Assembly: GCA_009760855.2 (NCBI GenBank)
Contig: WPIO01000002.1
Span: forward strand, 5,020,001 to 5,084,000
DNA length: 64,000 nucleotides
DNA from: Cristatella mucedo
Taxonomy: Eukaryota > Bryozoa > Phylactolaemata > Cristatellidae
Direction of reading: 5' to 3'
Part shown: positions 37,501 through 49,930 of the stretch, piece after piece
Layout of the letters: each line of letters opens with the position of its first letter
Numbering within the stretch: position 1 is the first letter of the stretch
Notes under the pieces: model-generated
What the model was told of the DNA's origin: nothing
The model's input: only the letters and a program-made list of their open reading frames with translations
Database searches by the model: none
Position numbers and translations under genes: made by a program

Positions 37501-40500
37501 GATAATTTAAATTTGTTGTCAAACAGGGATGCCAACAAGCAGTTGCCAATCAGATAACACAAACAGCAACTATCCCAGCAAAACGACACCGAGTCCACAT
37601 AAACAGCAGGGCATCATAGCTAAAAGCTCAAATTCAGACAAAGGCCAGGAAAGCCAGATAAGAACCAAACTTCGTCAGGGGGAGAGGACAACTTCATAGT
37701 CATCAGCAGTCAGCAGAGCCTAGTAGACTTATCATAGTGGCCGTTTGCTGATAAGCTCACATAAAGCTCAGCTCGTTGACCACGACTGAGAATGACCACA
37801 TAAACATCAAGGCACTGCTGGCACAGCATAGCTTCTAAAGCACAGGGTAATTTGAAGATGCCACCAATAGGAAATGCTAGCTCTGGGAAATGACAATGTG
37901 ACTTGAAATACTTAGCATACAATACTAGAACTTGCTCAAAGTAATTTTAAAGACAGATGGCTGAGCAACGTCTGGAATTTAATGTTACATTGATGTTGCT
38001 ATAACATTATTTCTTGCATTGTATACTAAAATCTATATGTAATGTATCTCCGTCTGTAACTCCACAAAGTCATAAAGACCATATGGGTGTTAAGCAGGAG
38101 AGTTTTGTATAGCGCACTCACAGCCTAAGCGGCTTTCGGTACGCATTCGGTAGCCAACAGACTTCGTCTCACGCAACAAAGAGAAAGTGGGAAGCATAGC
38201 AGAGTCAGGAGAGCAGTTGAGGTAGTGAATAGCATGGAAGTAGCAGCTCAGGACCGCTGAAAAGGATGTGCCATAGTCGGCAGTAGGAGAGTAGTTGTCG
38301 TTGTGTAAGAATTGTGGAAGCGAGTTCCACAGTCTAGAACCTGCAGAGCTAAAGCTTCTGTCGTCAATGGTCTTTAAGCAGAGGAATAGAACAGCTAATT
38401 TATTGTCCATACAGGACCTGAGGGCACGAGGAGGCTGAAACTGGTGCAGCAGTCCAGCTAGGTATGGATGAGTCAAGCCGTGGCGGGCCTTATGGGTCAG
38501 CGTAAGAACTTTTCTCTGTATCCGTTGATCAACCGGCATCCATCCTAGCTCTTTTAGCAAAGGAGACACGTGCTCAAACCACTGGGACTTGAAGACTAGC
38601 CTTGCAGCCATATTCATAGTCTGCTGCAGTGGCCTAATGGCTTTCTCTGGCAGCCCAGCCAAAAGGGAATTACAATAATCAAGCCGAGACAGAACTAAGA
38701 ACTAACATATATCATTCTGTCTATATGCATAATCTTTATGCATTGAAATTTCCCAAACAAACTCTGTTGGTCAGGTGCAAGGCATGATCACAACTGATTC
38801 ACATACTCATAATTTTTTCCAGGATGCATACTGACTAGAGGCAAAAGTATGACGCATTGCAGCAGGCTGGTGCTGTTGAGGTTTCCACACATGAGCCTAG
38901 CCGATTACGATATGCATCCAACAGCAAAACGCCTACAGAAAAAATACTGCTAACATGGAACTGCAGGTCTTCCAGGCAATAGCAATGAAATAATGAGCCA
39001 AATATGGCTCAACACATAAAAAGGAATGACATAGCAGTGTAAAAACAACAGCACACTAGGTGCACATGTCACAAACAACAGAAATACAAATATCGAAGGT
39101 GAAACTCGAACAGCAGTCTAGAAACTCGGTAAAACATAGGCCACGACAAAAACGGGGCCAAGTACAGGTACAATAACAAATAAGGCAAATACAGGGATAT
39201 CTTGCTATATTAGGTAATGGAATAGCAATAGCTCAGCTGCCTTTAAATACTTTCCAAATTAATCTCTTATAGAAAAAAGGTGCAAGCATTTTTCCCCAAG
39301 TCTAGCACCCAAGTCAGCTTGCAAGGTACACACGATGAAGAAATCTGCGTGAGTAAGAAGAGACAAGAAACGAATGTAAGGCTTGTTCGGAACCATCGGG
39401 TGTTTCATTGAATGTAGCCACCACGTTTATCAGCAAGTTAATTTCTTTCTAGGCACTTTAAATATGCTGCAAAGGAAGCATGAACAAATTGCTAGTGGCA
39501 ACATGTGCACGATGTCAACAGGCGTAATTGGTTATAGATGACGTGCACAGTATCAATATGTAAAATATAGTTAGTGGTAGCATGCACAGCGTCATAACCA
39601 CACCAAGGACGAATCACATGAACCCACTAAATGCTGTGATAAACAGGTACATTTTAGCTTCTTTTTAAATGCCGTCAAATCGATGGATGTTGCAACGTCA
39701 GTCGGAAGTGAGTTCCAGGCTTTGTAAGCATACGAACTAAAGGCAAGGTCTCCAAAGGATTTGAGGTTCGTACTAAGTATAGGTATACGATTTGAGTCAG
39801 AACAGCACGTGGTACGATGCCTAGCCTGATGGGAGAGTAGTTCAGATAGGTAGGCTGGAGCCAGAGCATGAAGAAACCTAAAAGTGAGTGACAAAACTTT
39901 GAAGTTGCTACGCTACTTGGTTGAGAGCCGGTGCAGGTCGGCTAGAAGTTATGTGATGTGGCAACTTCGATGCTCACGACAGACAAGCTTTGCTGCAGTT
40001 TTGCACCAGCTGTAAGCACCTGATCGCACTAGCCGGTAGACCAGCAAGAAGTGAGTGATAGATGTCAAGACTGGATGTCACAAACGCATAGACCAACTTA
40101 GATGTAGTATTCCTGTCTAAGCAGGCCCGACTTTTAGCAATGCTATGTAGCTGAAAGTAGGCACACTTTACTGTGGAGCTGATGTGATCATCTAGTGAAA
40201 GGACACTTCAGGAACAGTGACACCTACATTTTGTACGAATATGCAACAGGAGATAAGCTGGCAGAGCCGATTTTGAGCATTAAGCCTCAGCTCAAAGCTG
40301 CCTCAACCCATCTAAGGCATCCTCACTCACACTCTCCCTACCTTCGTTAGTGGGCAGCTAAATATATCCTTTGTGATAGGCTCACCCATGTACATCGTAC
40401 GAAAGATTGCAATTACGGAGCTGCAGGCAATGTAATGGAATGTATCCCAGTCTATAACTCCACAAAAACATAAAGACTATGTTGGTATTACGCAGGAGAG

Positions 40501-41768
40501 TTTTGTATAGCGCATTCAAAGCCAAGCGGCTTTCGGTACGCATTTGGTAGCCAACCGACTTCGTCTCACGCAACAAAGAGAAAGTGAGAAGCATAGCAGA
40601 GCAGGCAAGCAAGGCAAGTGGTATGGAACCGGACAAATTAAGATAAACTACACGGAGGCCTAACTGAAAATTGTCACAAGAAAAACGACGGACTGCACGA
40701 TGGATCCACTTTCATTAACTTAGCACTGGCCATGACGGGGTTCACAGCCCACACCCTACCTAACTTTAAAGGTTAGCAAAAAGTCTTGCAGGGCCTAGGT
40801 TTTAGCCCAACGTTAAGACGCTGGCAACTTGGGTGCAAGTTCTGCGGCAGGCAATTCTTTATTGCCTGCTGCAAGCCGGGTGAAAGCCACCCAGGCTCTT
40901 CTGCCCAAGCTATAAATGAAGCTGATGAATTATCCGAACCACTTTTTAATAATTGCTGCTCAAAGAATTCGCAGCAATTTTGATTTGCCGCCGGAAGACG
41001 GAGTAAATCAAAAGCGCAGCAAGCAGAAGGTAGATGCGCCACACACACACTATACCCAAGCACAGCCAGCACCTGTCGGCTGGACGAAAACGCTGGGTCT
41101 CTGTGGAAACTGCCCATAAGGCAGTCTCACCGTGTACTGGCTAGCATCTAACATAAGCTTGAGCTACGCAACCGACGGATCGGCTGTTCAGTACAGCATT
41201 CTAAATCAACGCAGCGAGAGCAAGACTTGCCAATCACCTCAAAGAAGCACACCCCTTGCTCATATCTGCGGAACAAACACGAAATAAATCAGCTAGGAAT
41301 ACCTTTTGCTCTGGTCGGTCAGGTACTCCGCAAGAAGCCTCACCGACTGAAGCGGTGCAGGTGAAGAAGCCTTGATCTCATCAAGGGGTACTGCGTACTT
41401 CCGCTGAGCGATGTACGCCCGGTACATGATTACATCTCGCTCTAGCTTCAGCTCTACCGTCGAAAGCTAAATGGGACATGTGAGATGTAAATAGAATTTC
41501 AGCTAACTCAAACTGCGTTTTCAGACGGCAAAGAATACCAACCAGCAAATCGCAATGCAGAAAGCAGAAGCCTGTATGCTACAGCACGCCACATCATCAC
41601 AATGTTTACAACAAAGTGCCCCGCGAATCGCCGCAATGAACTTGCAGGGGATTGCACAAGTTTCAAAATTATACATACCTTAAGCTTCTGCGCTTCATTA
41701 ATACAATGCTGGTAATTACCAATGTAGAGTGCGTTCCGGACCTCGAATAGTTCATCGACGTCGGCCAT
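34527..41768 (-). CDS. COPE: Coatomer subunit epsilon (COPE), 9 exons
   Basis: Exons (minus): 41768-41679, 41466-41303, 36108-35956, 35843-35790, 35580-35499, 35325-35170, 35060-34992, 34827-34753, 34586-34527. Donors and acceptors are GT-AG and phases agree, giving 300 codons (human about 308). Recognised by [20 protein letters not shown] at the N-terminus, [19 protein letters not shown], the helical repeat region with [69 protein letters not shown], and [19 protein letters not shown]. The last small exon holds [14 protein letters not shown], matching the usual ENDFDRL ending. Family knowledge: a TPR-like solenoid that stabilises alpha-COP in the COPI coat, acting in Golgi-to-ER transport. 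Intron 2 (4.8 kb of repeats and spacer, 36109-41302) holds LINE B, LINE A and SINE copies. Confidence 0.95.
36109..38035 (-). other. COPE intron 2, 3' part
   Basis: AT-rich intronic sequence without clear repeats; frames here are short and unremarkable. Confidence 0.6.
38036..38700 (-). mobile_element. LINE family B, 3' part in COPE intron 2
   Basis: An open frame of 190 codons (38662-38090) starts at [20 protein letters not shown] and includes [18 protein letters not shown] and [10 protein letters not shown]. This is the best preserved family B copy, sense to COPE. Confidence 0.9.
39430..40288 (-). mobile_element. LINE family A 3' half in COPE intron 2
   Basis: Minus-strand frames show [50 protein letters not shown] and [12 protein letters not shown]. 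It lies in the same orientation as COPE and contains frameshifts. Confidence 0.8.
40436..40612 (-). mobile_element. LINE family B 3' end, short copy in COPE intron 2
   Basis: Only the last 180 bp of family B, including the TTCGTCTCACGCAACAAAGA stretch. Confidence 0.8.
40788..40945 (+). mobile_element. SINE family 1, diverged, in COPE intron 2
   Basis: TTTTAGCCCAACGTTAAGAC head, CAGGCTCTTCTGCCCAAGC tail. Antisense to COPE. Confidence 0.6.
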
Positions 41769-42564
41769 AGCTGTTGAGCTTTAGAAACTTCCGATGTCTT
41801 CCGGTATGTGTTACAGTTATCTCCCCATGGATACTATAGGCGGAAAGGACTCTCTGGCTTAATGGCGTTTCGGGGCGCGGTCTAAGCGAGCTCAAACGTA
41901 GCAGAGGCCTAAGTATTACATAATAGGTATAAATCAGGTCTAATAGTGACTTCAGTGCTATATAAATTTATACTAATTTAAGAAGATTCATCAGCGAAGC
42001 AATTACTTATTCATGTTTGCTGGGTTCACGAACCTTTCGGCAGTGGAATCCTCGCCCGGTGAAGTTCACCGGTCTTGTGTACCAGTGGCGGAGCCAGCGG
42101 GCAGGAGGCATTACCCCTATCCCCTATTGTGGTAAAGCGACATGATTCATCCCAATTCTTAAGCTCCCACCCGTCACCAGTGACGAAACTATAACCTACA
42201 ATTTCCATGATAAGCAAACGCCGAATTCGTGTCGAAAAAACTATGACTGCGCGCTACAATTTTTTCCTTACTTACGGGTCTTACCCCTGTATATAAAATA
42301 TTGCGAGTTGTTACTTCTAGATTAAAATCCTGGCTTCTTCTCTGCACGAACTGGTATTATAACTCTATTTCGGAGCTGAAAACTCGCCGCAAGCTTGGAA
42401 TGTTGTTGTACTGCTCCCCAGTCTGTGGTCGTAATAACCGAGTCTGTGATCGTTAACGTGCCGTAAGAAAAATCGTGGAAATCCTCGATTTATCTAGGTT
42501 AATAGCGACGGCAGTGACACCACAATTTACGATACGTACATTTTATTGAAACAAAAAATCCTCG
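41769..42564. other. COPE upstream region
   Basis: The first 110 bp upstream of the ATG are moderately GC-rich (GGCGTTTCGGGGCGCGGTC) and could be the promoter; no TATA box seen. Confidence 0.4.
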
Positions 42565-42715
42565 CTGATTAAACAGCCTCCTTTTGTATAGCGACAAAGG
42601 AGCCTTTACCGCTATCACCACCGCTTGCAACGGCGACAAAGAATGGCCCACCGCAGGATTTGAATCCATGAGGTGAAAAGCATCCACCTTACCAACCGTG
42701 CCATCACGGTTCACT
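42565..42715 (-). mobile_element. SINE family 1 upstream of COPE
   Basis: AACAGCCTCCTTTTGTATAG start, CGCAGGATTTGAATCCATGA reverse B box. Confidence 0.8.
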
Positions 42716-42944
42716 AATTTGAGACCTACTCAGTCAGCAAGCTTATTGCGGAAGTCTATTTAAACAAAACTACTACAGCAGGGCCGAGTACTCTCCTCAC
42801 ACAGGACTTTGGGTTTAAGAGTGCGTAATGTTTTTCGTTTTGCCTTGGAAGATTTCCCGTTGCCATAAATACCTCGGCTAGAAATCGAGCCAAGGCTGCC
42901 AAGGCCTGAAAATGCCATACATACTAGCCTCTGCGCTTGTTTAT

Positions 42945-43168
42945 CCATGTGCTGCGTGCTGACACTGTGCATGCTGCCACTAACCACATTTGCATGCTGA
43001 CCCTGTGCATGTCACCCCTAACCATGTTATTCATGTTGTCTATCAAGCATGATATTACTCACCATTCAATTGCGTTTCCCTTTGCAGCAGATGCAAAGCG
43101 CCTAAAAAGAGATTGAGTTCTCTGAGGGCGCTTTATCAAGTGCATTATTATTATATTATTATTATTAC
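42945..43168 (+). mobile_element. LINE family A 3' UTR copy
   Basis: Shares the stretch CTGACACTGTGCATGCTGCC, the hairpin near 43097-43133 and an (ATT)n tail with the other copies. Confidence 0.85.
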
Positions 43169-43719
43169 CTCGGTCTTGAACAGCGAACACCTCACCTCCT
43201 GGGCAATCAAGGCCCTCGATGTACCTAGGGCCCCAAGTATTACTGTTTAGCCTCCTTGTTATTATTGGCGCATGCAATATTGTCTTAAAGAGGTGTAATT
43301 AAACCGTCGCTCGTCTTTCTCGAGCCCCAGGACAGCGACGTGGCAGCGGCCGGCGGCTCAGCTGGAACAGCGTGCGGTCGAGCGGGAAGTAGCCTAATTC
43401 CCTGTTTTTTGTTCCTCGAATGACACGAAACGTTTTTTCAAAGGAGTAGACGTGGATTATGCTCCAATCCATATTGCAAATAACCTAATCTGATAACGAG
43501 CTATTTTCGGCTAGAATAGCTATCTAATAACGTCGTGTACACGCTGTAAAGTTATCCCCACAACGCCGGGCCCCCATTCTTCTGCAGAATCTGCCAAGCT
43601 CTTAGCATAATTTCATGAAAAGGCAATATCTTTATATCGTCAACGTTCGTTCTTGAGCTTCAGCATATTATTTGCATCTGTGTACGAAATGTCAAGTCCC
43701 TAACATAATCACGACAGCG

Positions 43720-43890
43720 CGCCCCTGGGTCTTGGCCCACGGGTAAGGTGCTCTTCTTTGACGACCCGCGTCGTGGGTTCGAGCCAAGCAGTGGGCTATC
43801 TTTTATTGATCGCTGCACGCGGTAGTGAAAGCCGTATAAAGACTCATGCCGCTATATAAATGAGGCTGCTATATCAGCTAACCTTTTCAG
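43720..43890 (+). mobile_element. SINE family 1
   Basis: GGTCTTGGCCCACGGGTAAG head with B box GTGGGTTCGAGCC, and tail AATGAGGCTGCTATATCAGC. Confidence 0.8.
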
Positions 43891-44254
43891 GGGGCAGATT
43901 TTACAGATTTGCCTCCTCGAGGACTCGTACCTGCGACTTAAGTCATGCAGTGTGAGCAACTTGCACCAATGACTCAGGCATCAGCAGGTGAAAAACACTG
44001 TTCATTAGAGCTGGGATACTTTCATACTTTAGATCCTGGAGTTCATTTTGCTTAAATTTATTCTTAAGTTTTTTCTTTTTCAGCTATTCGTATTACGACA
44101 TAATCACTAATTGTCAAATTTCAATGATTACCACATAAATAAATTTTCTGTATTAGCATTGCAAAAATTTCTAGGTAGCCAGTACTACTGTTTTCAGGTG
44201 AGCAGCGGTGACTTCTGGAAGCGACAAGTCCTCAATTTTTCTCAATTTATCTAT

Positions 44255-44764
44255 TTTGTCGCTCACTTTTAGGTCCCTTCATTCTATGGCTCCAGCCTAT
44301 CTCTCCGACATACTCCCCCATCAGGCCAAGCATCGTACCACCCACTTTTCGGAATCCAACAGTTCACCAATGCCTCGTACAAACCTCAAATCCTTTGGAG
44401 ACCGTGCATTTAGTTCGTATGCTCCCAAAGCCTGGAACTCCCTCCCGATCTGCGTCAGAACATCCCCTGATCTGACCACATTTAAAAGGAACCTAAAAAC
44501 GCACCTATTTAGGACAGCATTTAGTGGGTCCCTGTGATTCGTCCTTCACGTGCTTATGCGTGCTGACACTGTGCATGCTGCCACTAACCACATTTGCATG
44601 CTGACCCTGTGCATATCACCCCTAACCATGTTATTAATTTTGTTTGTTTTTCAAGCATGATTTTACTTACCATTTAATTGCATTTCCCTTTGCAGCAACT
44701 GTAAAGCGCCTAGAAAGAGATTGAGTTCTCTGAGGGCGCTTTATCAAGTACATTATTATTATTA
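44255..44764 (+). mobile_element. LINE family A 3' end copy
   Basis: Open for about 80 codons (LTFRSLHSMAPAYLSDILPH, AFSSYAPKAWNSLP, DLTTFKRNLKTHLFRTAF) followed by the 3' UTR. The terminal hairpin is at 44705-44740 (AGCGCC pairs with GGCGCT) and the (ATT)n tail at about 44752. One of the best preserved 3' ends. Confidence 0.9.
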
Positions 44765-45426
44765 TAGCAAGTATTGATGTATTTGCGGGTCCCGACTCGG
44801 GATCATTGGCCTGAAAATAATTGGATATTCAACGTGCTGCATCAAAATTAACAACAACTACTGATTCATCAGTCTTTTAGGAACCCAAAATCACGTTTCA
44901 TAGGAGAAAGTTTTTTCAAACCAAGAATGCCCTTTGGGAAAGATCTTATAGCACTTAGTTGTCTCCCCAAATCCAAAAATCCCACAAGCCTTGTTTAGTT
45001 GGAACTAAAACAATTCACCACCAGTCCTTAGTATCAGCACTATTTCTCATCATATTTAGCGTAAGCGTTGAAAGCATTCGCAAAGAGGATTGACTGGCAC
45101 TGAGTGGACGGCTACAGAATAACTTCCTTTTTGGACCGCTGACCTTGCGTAGACACAAATTCCAGAGAAGAGTCAAGCGACCCTGAACCATATGCAAATT
45201 ATGGAAATTAGCCAATTATCTTCCCTTTGAAGATTTTTGTCATGACGCTGTCGTTGCTATACTGCAGCATTAGCACATTTAATATCACACCAAAAGCAAA
45301 ATGTAAAGAGTGCCAGCCTCAAAAAATTTGATTAATGTTCGCTTACGTCCTGTTAGAAAAATATTTTATCTATTTAGCTTATCATAGTGGGTAGATTATT
45401 ACCTGCCGAATTGGCAAGTAGCGATA

Positions 45427-45600
45427 ATTAATAATAATAATAATAATAATAATGTACTTGATAAAGCGCCCTCAGAGAACTTAATCTCTTTCTACGCGCT
45501 TTACATTTGCTGCAAAGGGAAATGCAATTGAATGGTAAGTAAAATCATGCTTGAAAGACAAACAAAATGAATAACACGGTTAGGGGTGACATGCTTGGTG
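45427..45600 (-). mobile_element. LINE family A 3' end copy
   Basis: The plus strand reads (AAT)n, then the hairpin in reverse orientation, then the 3' UTR up to about 45597. Confidence 0.85.
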
Positions 45601-46040
45601 GCAATATATAAAATATATACTTCATTGGGGAGGAGCCGTAGCAAGACAGTGCACTGGTAAATGTCGGCACCACATCCAGAGCTCATCACCGACCTTATCG
45701 CACGGCTTCTATTCAGCAGTTTTCTTATTGTCAAGTTCAGCCTCTCTCAGAAGTGCCGTTATACTTGCACTACCTCCTTCTCTTTGCTCTCAGCGATTCA
45801 ATTGTCTTTAAAAAGCTCCTTTAAATGTCCAAGCGCTTATGTTCTGTCGAATAGTTGTCGCTGGATGAAGGAACAATGATTGCCCTATATCAAATATTCT
45901 TCCGGTAGATTTTCTATATGTTATGGAGGCTATTTAAGCATATGTAATTGCATTAGGGTATTTATGCTCTCAGAACTAATTAGTACGCACCAGTGTTCTT
46001 GTTGCGTGGAATAATACAAATCCGATGAGCTTAGTATGTG

Positions 46041-46122
46041 GTCACGGTGGCCGAGTGGTTAAGGCGTTTGACTCGAAATCAAATAGGGTCTCCCTGCACA
46101 GGTTCGAATCCTGTCCGTGACG
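46041..46122 (+). tRNA. tRNA-Ser(CGA)
   Basis: The full cloverleaf is visible. Acceptor stem GTCACGG pairs with CCGTGAC, with discriminator G at 46122. The D arm is GCCGAGTGGTTAAGGC. The anticodon arm is TTTGA-CTCGAAA-TCAAA with anticodon CGA at 46074-46076. A long variable arm (AGGG/CCCT) is typical of serine tRNAs, and the T arm contains GGTTCGAATCC. No intron. A T-run terminator follows at about 46127. The perfect acceptor stem argues that the gene is functional, unlike the tRNA-derived SINEs nearby. Confidence 0.95.
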
Positions 46123-46384
46123 TTATCTTTTTAGGTTCTAACAAACACCTGTTATAGTCAGCCAGCACACTTCGCTGCAGTGAAGTAGTTTGCTCTGGGA
46201 TGTTATGCGTGCGTACCTGTAAATTGCATTTGATATAAACTGTCAGGTCTTACTAACCGGTGGTCATCAGTTCGCTAGTATTTGCTTCAAAATGCTGGGC
46301 AACGTCTCTGGTATTGTTCGCTTTTGCGTGTTTGATACCGTGCATACCACTAACACCGCTGGTAATGATTCTCTTGCAGCGAGT

Positions 46385-46505
46385 TGTAAGGGTTCGAATC
46401 CAGTAGTGGGCGGGTCCTTTATTGCCAACTGCAAGGAGTGGTGGTAGCCATTGAGGCTCTTCTGCCGCTACACAAATGAGGCTGTTGAACAAGCAAATAT
46501 TTTTT
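46385..46505 (+). mobile_element. SINE family 1, head-truncated
   Basis: Starts near the B box (GGGTTCGAATCCAG) and runs to AATGAGGCTGTTGAACAAGC. It lies 260 bp after the tRNA-Ser gene. Confidence 0.75.
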
Positions 46506-46824
46506 CAGGCGTCTAGATAGAAAACTAAGTTCCCACACGGTGCTGCTAAACAAACGACCTATTGATTACAGTGTAACTAAATTTTACTTTATAATTTAAT
46601 GATAGTTGGCTACATTATTCCTTTTTGGCCATTCGCTTGCAGCTAAGGGGTAGCACAGTTCGTTTCTGTGAAGTTCACAATAGAAATATAAGTTACTGCA
46701 TCCAAAACACAGTCCTTGGGTATGCCATACTAAACGGGTGTTAATGTTGGCATTTTTAGCAAGTCTATGCAAATATAAACCGGGCAGTACAGCTATTATG
46801 TACCTTATGAAAGCACTGATGTTC

Positions 46825-46985
46825 TGGGTCTTAGCCCAGGTGTAAGATGCTTGATCTCCACTATCCAGGTCGTGCGTTCAAGCCCTGCTGCAGACAACCC
46901 TTTATCGCTGCAAGCGTGTGATAACCATCAAGGCTCTTCAGCTGCTATATAAATGAGGCAGTTGGATCAGCCGACCTTTAACTGT
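46825..46985 (+). mobile_element. SINE family 1, well preserved
   Basis: GGGTCTTAGCCCAGGTGTAA (A box), CGTGCGTTCAAGCCCTGC (B box), GGCTCTTCAGCTGCTATATA and GAGGCAGTTGGATCAGC tail. Confidence 0.85.
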
Positions 46986-47244
46986 ATCTTTATTTAGCAG
47001 CTCCTGAACTAGGTCCTCACCACAAACACAGAGCACATAATGGCTGCTGGCCTTGCAGACGCATATAAGATATTAGTGAAGCTGATGCCTCAAAGCACAA
47101 CTTGAGAATTCCAGGAGAGGAAGCACCGATGCTTGTAAGTATGGCACAGAAAACAGAGAACGACAGCAATCATAAGCACAGATATTATAATTAGTAGTCC
47201 TTGTCCCTAGCATATTACAATTAAAGGGAGGCTGATTCAACAGA

Positions 47245-47248
<4 letters not shown>

Positions 47249-47320
<72 letters not shown>
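47249..47320. repeat. (TA)n microsatellite
   Basis: About 72 bp of TA, close to SINE family 1 copies. Confidence 0.97.
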
Positions 47321-47323
<3 letters not shown>

Positions 47324-47329
47324 GCAGAA

Positions 47330-47420
47330 ACTATTTAAAGGCAGTCAACAACTTTACTTGCAATGGGCAATCAAGGATTGGTTGCTTCAGGACTTGAACC
47401 CACGAGCAGGCTCGTGAAGT
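47330..47420 (-). mobile_element. SINE family 1 partial copy
   Basis: Reverse partial match (GCAATCAAGGATTGGTTGC, GGACTTGAACCCACGAGC). It abuts the next copy head to head. Confidence 0.45.
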
Positions 47421-47429
47421 ATATGCTTT

Positions 47430-47598
47430 GCCTTTGGGTCTTAGCCCAGTGTATGGTGCTTGCTCTTCACGACCCAGGTCGTGTGTTAAGAGTCCTGCAG
47501 TGGGTGACCCTTTAACACCCACTGCAAGCGATGGTAATAGCCGTTAAGGCTCTTCTGGTGCTATTCAAATGAGGCTGTTGAATAAGCTAACCTTTTTA
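47430..47598 (+). mobile_element. SINE family 1, well preserved
   Basis: TTGGGTCTTAGCCCAGTGTA, CACGACCCAGGTCGTGTGTT, GTTAAGGCTCTTCTGGTGCT and the AATGAGGCTGTTGAATAAGC tail. Confidence 0.85.
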
Positions 47599-48649
47599 AA
47601 CCTTGATCTAATCTTGACCCGATGGCATAGCTGTATATTCCACAGCTGCAGAGAGCTGCATGTGCACATTACGAAGTGTCTAGTAGTTCAACTGAACCAT
47701 ACATCATTTAAGAAGCCATTATATAAGGTAAAATTAGTAGCTACTGACAGTAGCTATCTGGTTCCCAATGACTATAACTCACGAACTGCTTATAATCTTT
47801 AACAACTGTCATAACTTGGCTGATTTAGCTTGTTAACCATACTTTACTGCCTCCACCTTCAATGGGAGGTTTGCAGATGAGCGTTACCTTCATTTAAGGA
47901 AGAGAAGGTCTCACTCACCTGCAAACCTCCCATTACCGACTGAAATAGATGTCCATTTTCACATTGCCTTTATTGTCAGGCTTTAACATAACTTCTACCG
48001 GGTTTTTGGGCATCTGTACAGCTGCTATTGGAGCTGTCTTCTCTTTATCGTCATCACCAAACACAGGGTCACAGCACCGAGCTGGGCTTTAAGGAATCAT
48101 TTAAATCAACGGTTTGACCCACTCTCAGGTCATAAGCACTTCACTTAGCTAGAAACAGGCAAGGACAAAGACATGCAGCTCCATCTCATACTGAAAATAT
48201 CTCAAACTAGAACATAATTAGTGCACACAACACAAAGAGGAGCACATGTATGCACCACTTCACAAGTGCTTGCGGCTGCGACCTATTACATCCACCATTG
48301 GCATAATCTAGCCAAGTCACTCTTGCTGCCTTAAATTCAGTTAGACAGTGTATATGGTATGATAATAGAAGTAAAGCACAATTATCAGCTGAGCACACAC
48401 ATGCTTGCAGTCTTTTGCAAATATAGTGAACTGTTAAATTATTGCTAATCAAAATAGAATGCCAAACCAATTTGTCTTTACGGCATGCAAATTCAGTAAC
48501 ATAATAAGGTCGTACCTGCAGATGTTAGTTGACATCTAGGGGCTCGATGATCATGGTATCGCATCCATCAAGTTTAAATTTGGATAGAATAATCATAGAA
48601 GCAACCGGGTAAGCATCGCAATCATCGACAGCAAGAGGTTCAGCAAGTC

Positions 48650-48955
48650 GATGAAAATACCACATTTAAAAAGAAATTAAAAAAGCACCCGTGCATGACA
48701 GCATTTAGTGGGTCCCCGTGATTCGTCCTTTATGAGCTTATGCGTGCTGATACTGTTGCATGCTGCCACTAACCACACTTACGTGCTGACACTGTGCATG
48801 TCACCTCTAACCATGTTATTCATGTTGTTTATCAAGCATGATACCACTCACCATTCGATCGTGTTTCCTTTGCAGCAAATGTAAAGCGCCTAGAAAGAGA
48901 TTGAGTTCTCTGAGGGCACTTTATCAAGTGTATTATTATTATTATTATTATTATA
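48650..48955 (+). mobile_element. LINE family A 3' UTR copy
   Basis: Starts in the last codons (TTTAAAAAGAAATTAAAAAA) and continues through the 3' UTR to the hairpin (about 48887-48923) and an (ATT)n tail. Confidence 0.85.
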
Positions 48956-49874
48956 GTTATTATAGAGTCCAAGACAAGCAGTCCTCTGGTCATTAATAAA
49001 GTACCGAAATATGACATATAGCTAGATTGCTGCGTTGCATATTGCCGAAATACAGGTAGCTATTGAGACCGTATTTTGGGTTTCTATCAACCGTATTTCG
49101 TAGAGTAGGCACCATCACCAGCAACGTCAAAGACATGAAAAACAGCGTGGCCAGTACTCGCGTAGCGGCCCATCTCATCACTAGCAGCAGATATTCAAGT
49201 TGCAGTCAATGAGCAAGTCACCATGGTCGGAGGCTCTATGCAGCAACAACCAGAACAGGAAGAACGATCCCTTTGTTCATCACGCCATCACTCAAGGCCA
49301 AGGTACCTGAGCATGTTACCGGCAGCCGGTTGCATGCTCTCGTTCCAAATCCTAACCTCTTGCTTCCTAAGCCATACTCAGCGTTTCCTGTTTATACCTT
49401 ATGCAGCCTTAGCTATGGCCGACACATGTACACATTGGTGGCCTTATCGCCATAGAAGTTTCAAGATTTACATTAGAGTTATCATTCCTGCTGCCTTTAT
49501 TAGCACGTTTATGCTTTTATAATTACTGTGGTTAACTCCAGACAAACTAACCACCTTTGCATTCAGGGTAACAAGACTGTCACCAAAAGTAAGACTAACT
49601 GGTCTTAGGCGATGCAAGTGCTGCCTCTAGAACTATTTGGGATGAGATCTACTTCCAAATTCATTTAAAGTTCGGTATAATGTGGCTCTGCCATTTTCCT
49701 TGTTTTTCCTAAGCACCTCTCTAAAACTCTAGTAAATTCAGTAGGTAATTTCTTTTTCGAATCCAAAATTTTGGTTGAGCAAGCAGCTACTTAAGCTTTC
49801 AGGCATACAATTTCTATATCAGTACGTGCCTTAGTTTGGTCACGGTGGAAAGGCGTGATTCAGTAGCTTTGCTC

Positions 49875-49930
<56 letters not shown>

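Noticed and set aside
49838..49858. Fragment like the 5' end of tRNA-Ser
   Set aside because: Only about 20 bp match; no anticodon or T arm.
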